Shown here piece by piece: positions 43,557-45,417 of a DNA stretch of 45,417 bases (the first letter of the stretch is position 1; every line of letters begins with the position of its first letter). The translations under genes and the position numbers were made by a program. Source of the DNA: JAUNBG01 sp964442735. Lineage in GTDB: Bacteria; Planctomycetota; Planctomycetia; Pirellulales; Thermoguttaceae. The stretch covers positions 1 through 45,417 of the forward strand of contig CAYUAP010000025.1 in the NCBI GenBank assembly GCA_964442735.1, read 5' to 3'. The notes under the pieces are model-generated. The model made no database searches, was not told the origin of the DNA, and saw only the letters and a program-made list of their open reading frames with translations.

Positions 43557-44765
43557 TTAAAATTTATATTGAGGAATCTTCAGGAGTTCTCCATCTTTTA
43601 GGGCCGACTGATGGGCGACAATACCGGCAACCGTTGTATTGAGAGCAACGGCAACGTCAACGAGCGGTTTTCGGTTTTCGATAATAGCTTCGATGAATTC
43701 GTTCCCGAGATAACCATGAGATCCGCCATGTCCACCAGCCTCGACCCCGGGAGGAAGCATTGGTTTTTTAAGGGAGAAGTTTGTCGCTTTCTTTTGAATT
43801 TCGGGGAGAGAAGTGGAAAATTCATTCCAGTAGGCGCCAAGAGTTCCGCGATTACGCCCTGTTTCACCCCCCCAACCGGGAGTATCCCAACTAACACCCA
43901 TTCGGGCCGACCCTCCTTCACTGGTTCGGAAAAGAGCGATTTCCGTTCCGAACGGATTATTATAAACGTTTTTTCCAACGTTATAAACATCGATCGTACT
44001 CGGGGCCCCCATACAGGAGACTTCCGTAAAACATCCTTTTGTTACACAAGTATAAAAACCGTTTGAGTGTGTGGGATACCATTGAGGGGGAAGGCCGATT
44101 CTCCATCCTTTATAGGAGTCGATTTGTTCACAGGCGTAATGATAATATTCACCTTCGGTATAAATCATACGGCCCATGAGGCCCGCCTCGTAAAGTTTTC
44201 GAGTGGCATAAACTTCATCGCGCCATGCTGTTGTTTCGAACATCATGTAAACGAGTCCCGACTTTTTTACTGCTTCGAAAACGCGATCGGCCTGTTCCAA
44301 ACTACCAAAGGCCGCAGGTACTGCTGTTGCAACATGTTTTCCTTTAGCCAATACTTTAATGGCATGATCCGCATGACTGGGAGCGTCTGTAGCAAGAAAA
44401 ATTGCTTCGATGGAATCATCTTCGACCATTTTTTCAAGTGATTCATATGTTTTGTTACAACGGCACACTTTAGCTAGTTCTTGGCATCGATCAGGAAAAA
44501 GGTCACTGACAGCGACCAGTTCTACGTTAGGATGATTCTGCAGTCCGAAGGCAGCTCCGAATTTACAAACACCGTAACCGACGATACCCATCTTAATTTT
44601 CCGGGTACTTTTTGGAGTCCAGACATTTGATGCGTCTATTGCGGTTTTCGTTTCGTCGAACCCCGCGATTTTTGGTGTATCGGCGGCCGAAAGGGCTCCG
44701 GCTGCAAACGTTGTGCCGGCGGCCAGAACTGATCGCATGAAAAATTCACGTCGTGAAAAAACCAT
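43557..44765 (-). CDS. Tat-exported Gfo/Idh/MocA-family protein, GH109-like
   Basis: 402 residues. A Tat signal (FSRREFFMRSVLAAG, cleaved near LSAAD) shows export in folded form, probably with NAD(P) bound. The Rossmann nucleotide site is GIVGYGVCKFG (60-70). The canonical EKP of family dehydrogenases reads AVP (148-150). AGGHGGSHGYLGNEF near residue 345 resembles the GGHGG motif of GH109, NAD-dependent glycosidases. The lysine usually needed for redox work is therefore absent, which fits a glycosidase or a binding role better than a dehydrogenase. GGGAG upstream supports the start. Neighbouring glycosidases suggest a role on released sugars; direct evidence is lacking. Confidence 0.8.
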   Translation of the reverse strand: MVFSRREFFMRSVLAAGTTFAAGALSAADTPKIAGFDETKTAIDASNVWTPKSTRKIKMGIVGYGVCKFGAAFGLQNHPNVELVAVSDLFPDRCQELAKVCRCNKTYESLEKMVEDDSIEAIFLATDAPSHADHAIKVLAKGKHVATAVPAAFGSLEQADRVFEAVKKSGLVYMMFETTAWRDEVYATRKLYEAGLMGRMIYTEGEYYHYACEQIDSYKGWRIGLPPQWYPTHSNGFYTCVTKGCFTEVSCMGAPSTIDVYNVGKNVYNNPFGTEIALFRTSEGGSARMGVSWDTPGWGGETGRNRGTLGAYWNEFSTSLPEIQKKATNFSLKKPMLPPGVEAGGHGGSHGYLGNEFIEAIIENRKPLVDVAVALNTTVAGIVAHQSALKDGELLKIPQYKF

Positions 44766-44820
44766 TTTTATCTCCCTGTCTAATTATAAAGGCGAATTAA
44801 ATAAATCCAGAAAAGAGATG

Positions 44821-44960
44821 TATACTGTACGACGTTATAAATTCGGCATTTCCGGGGAGCGCGGACGCCATGCCTGACGGCAGGCAGGTCTCGTCCGCAT
44901 ACTCCAAAACAGGCGTCTCGCCTGTTTTGAATTCCCTTTTTTAAAACGGTCTTGAGTATA
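44821..44960 (-). repeat. Element-2 copy with a third hairpin inserted in its core
   Basis: Reverse-oriented copy, tatactgtacgacg to cttgagtata, outside element 1. A 21-base insertion carrying tgcctg/caggca splits the second hairpin. It lies upstream of the Gfo/Idh/MocA start. Confidence 0.85.
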
Positions 44961-44985
44961 TCTTTCCTTGACTGTTAAACAATTA

Positions 44986-45193
44986 GGTAATCGTTCACGG
45001 ATATAAAGTGAAATCACGGATAACACTGATTTTCACGGATGGTTTTTTGGCAAACAAACTTTTTTATGATAAAATTATTTATTATCACAGATAGAAGGTT
45101 TCGTTTGTTATTGTAAAATATTGTATTTTACGGCAGACTATCTCTGTTTATCCCTGATATCCATGGTTCCAAAATCGTTCGTGAAGGGTTACC
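44986..45193 (-). repeat. Element-1 copy H (208 bp)
   Basis: Full-length copy in reverse orientation, ggtaatcgttcacgg to gtgaagggttacc, without an element-2 insertion. 45194-45303 carries no gene. Confidence 0.9.
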
Positions 45194-45303
45194 AATTTAG
45201 ATACAAGTCTAATCAAAACAGAAATGGAAGTCAAGCGTTGAAATGGGAGGATTATCAATTATTCGAATATTTTCTTTTTGTTTACAGAATAGTTGGTAAA
45301 ATG

Positions 45304-45359
45304 GGTGAAATGAACTGTACTTTTAATAGTAGGTGAAATGAACTGTACTTTTAATAGTA
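45304..45359. repeat. Two tandem copies of a 28-bp unit
   Basis: The unit begins ggtgaaatgaactgtac and ends ttttaatagta; the second copy is exact. No coding function is apparent. It lies just before element-1 copy I. Confidence 0.9.
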
Positions 45360-45364
45360 ATAGA

Positions 45365-45417
45365 GTAATCGTTCACGGATATAAAGTGAAACCACGGATA
45401 ACACTGATTTTCACGGA
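45365..45417 (-). repeat. Element-1 copy I, partial (cut by window end)
   Basis: Right arm of element 1 in reverse orientation (gtaatcgttcacggatat to gattttcacgga). It ends with the window. The copy at 1-69 has the same orientation and the complementary arm. Confidence 0.85.

Noticed and set aside
44835..45026. 63-codon minus-strand frame
   Set aside because: It consists of element-2 and element-1 sequence only.

Overview
The window reads as a chromosomal stretch (about 45 kb, moderately AT-rich) from a free-living or gut-type anaerobe of the PVC superphylum, most likely Planctomycetota. That is inferred from the gene content: a hydrazine-synthase-alpha-like (HzsA-like) secreted cytochrome, a Tat-exported Gfo/Idh/MocA oxidoreductase, a Tat-exported DHDPS-fold protein, large secreted glycosidases, an ECF sigma/anti-sigma pair and the [FeFe]-hydrogenase maturase HydE. 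No rRNA, tRNA, CRISPR array, intact transposase, replication gene or phage gene was seen.

Layout. 1-4 kb (minus strand): SppA-type membrane protease, a PolB-type DEDDy 3'-5' exonuclease and a secreted SGNH hydrolase. 4-6.3 kb: an Rpn-family (PD-(D/E)XK) gene and a partial, frameshifted copy of its 3' end. 6.3-12.5 kb: a secreted GH2 enzyme, a 25-copy 14-bp minisatellite, a Tat-exported DHDPS-fold protein and three copies of a palindromic repeat element. 12.9-15.5 kb: a tight operon of mutarotase, SDR dehydrogenase and UlaG-like metallo-hydrolase behind a consensus sigma-70-type promoter. 15.6-22.6 kb (plus strand): oligoendopeptidase F, QueD/PTPS, RluA-family pseudouridine synthase, a secreted DUF4139-like protein and HydE. 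23.2-31.2 kb (minus strand): an apparent operon of GH106-like glycosidase, GH16 enzyme and HzsA-like c-type cytochrome. 31.2-32.1 kb: a dense block of nested palindromic repeats. 32.1-37.3 kb (minus strand): a secreted repeat-bearing protein, ECF sigma factor, single-pass candidate anti-sigma factor and a U32/DUF3656 (RlhA-like) protein, behind a good ECF-type promoter. 37.4-43 kb (plus strand): a NifA-like sigma-54 activator whose promoter predicts a leaderless mRNA, then a GH110-like plus GH42-like two-domain glycosidase. 43.6-44.8 kb (minus strand): a Tat-exported Gfo/Idh/MocA (GH109-like) protein, flanked by repeats.

Working picture. Many genes serve extracellular glycan breakdown (GH2, GH16, GH106-like, GH110/GH42-like, SGNH esterase, GH109-like). 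The mutarotase-dehydrogenase-lactonase operon could take up the released sugars through an oxidative, non-phosphorylating route; this is inference. The strongest structural signal outside genes is a pair of palindromic, MITE-like repeat families. The smaller inserts into the loop of the larger, and the larger also lies at both ends of the window. Short tandem expansions in both coding and non-coding DNA are a second recurring theme.
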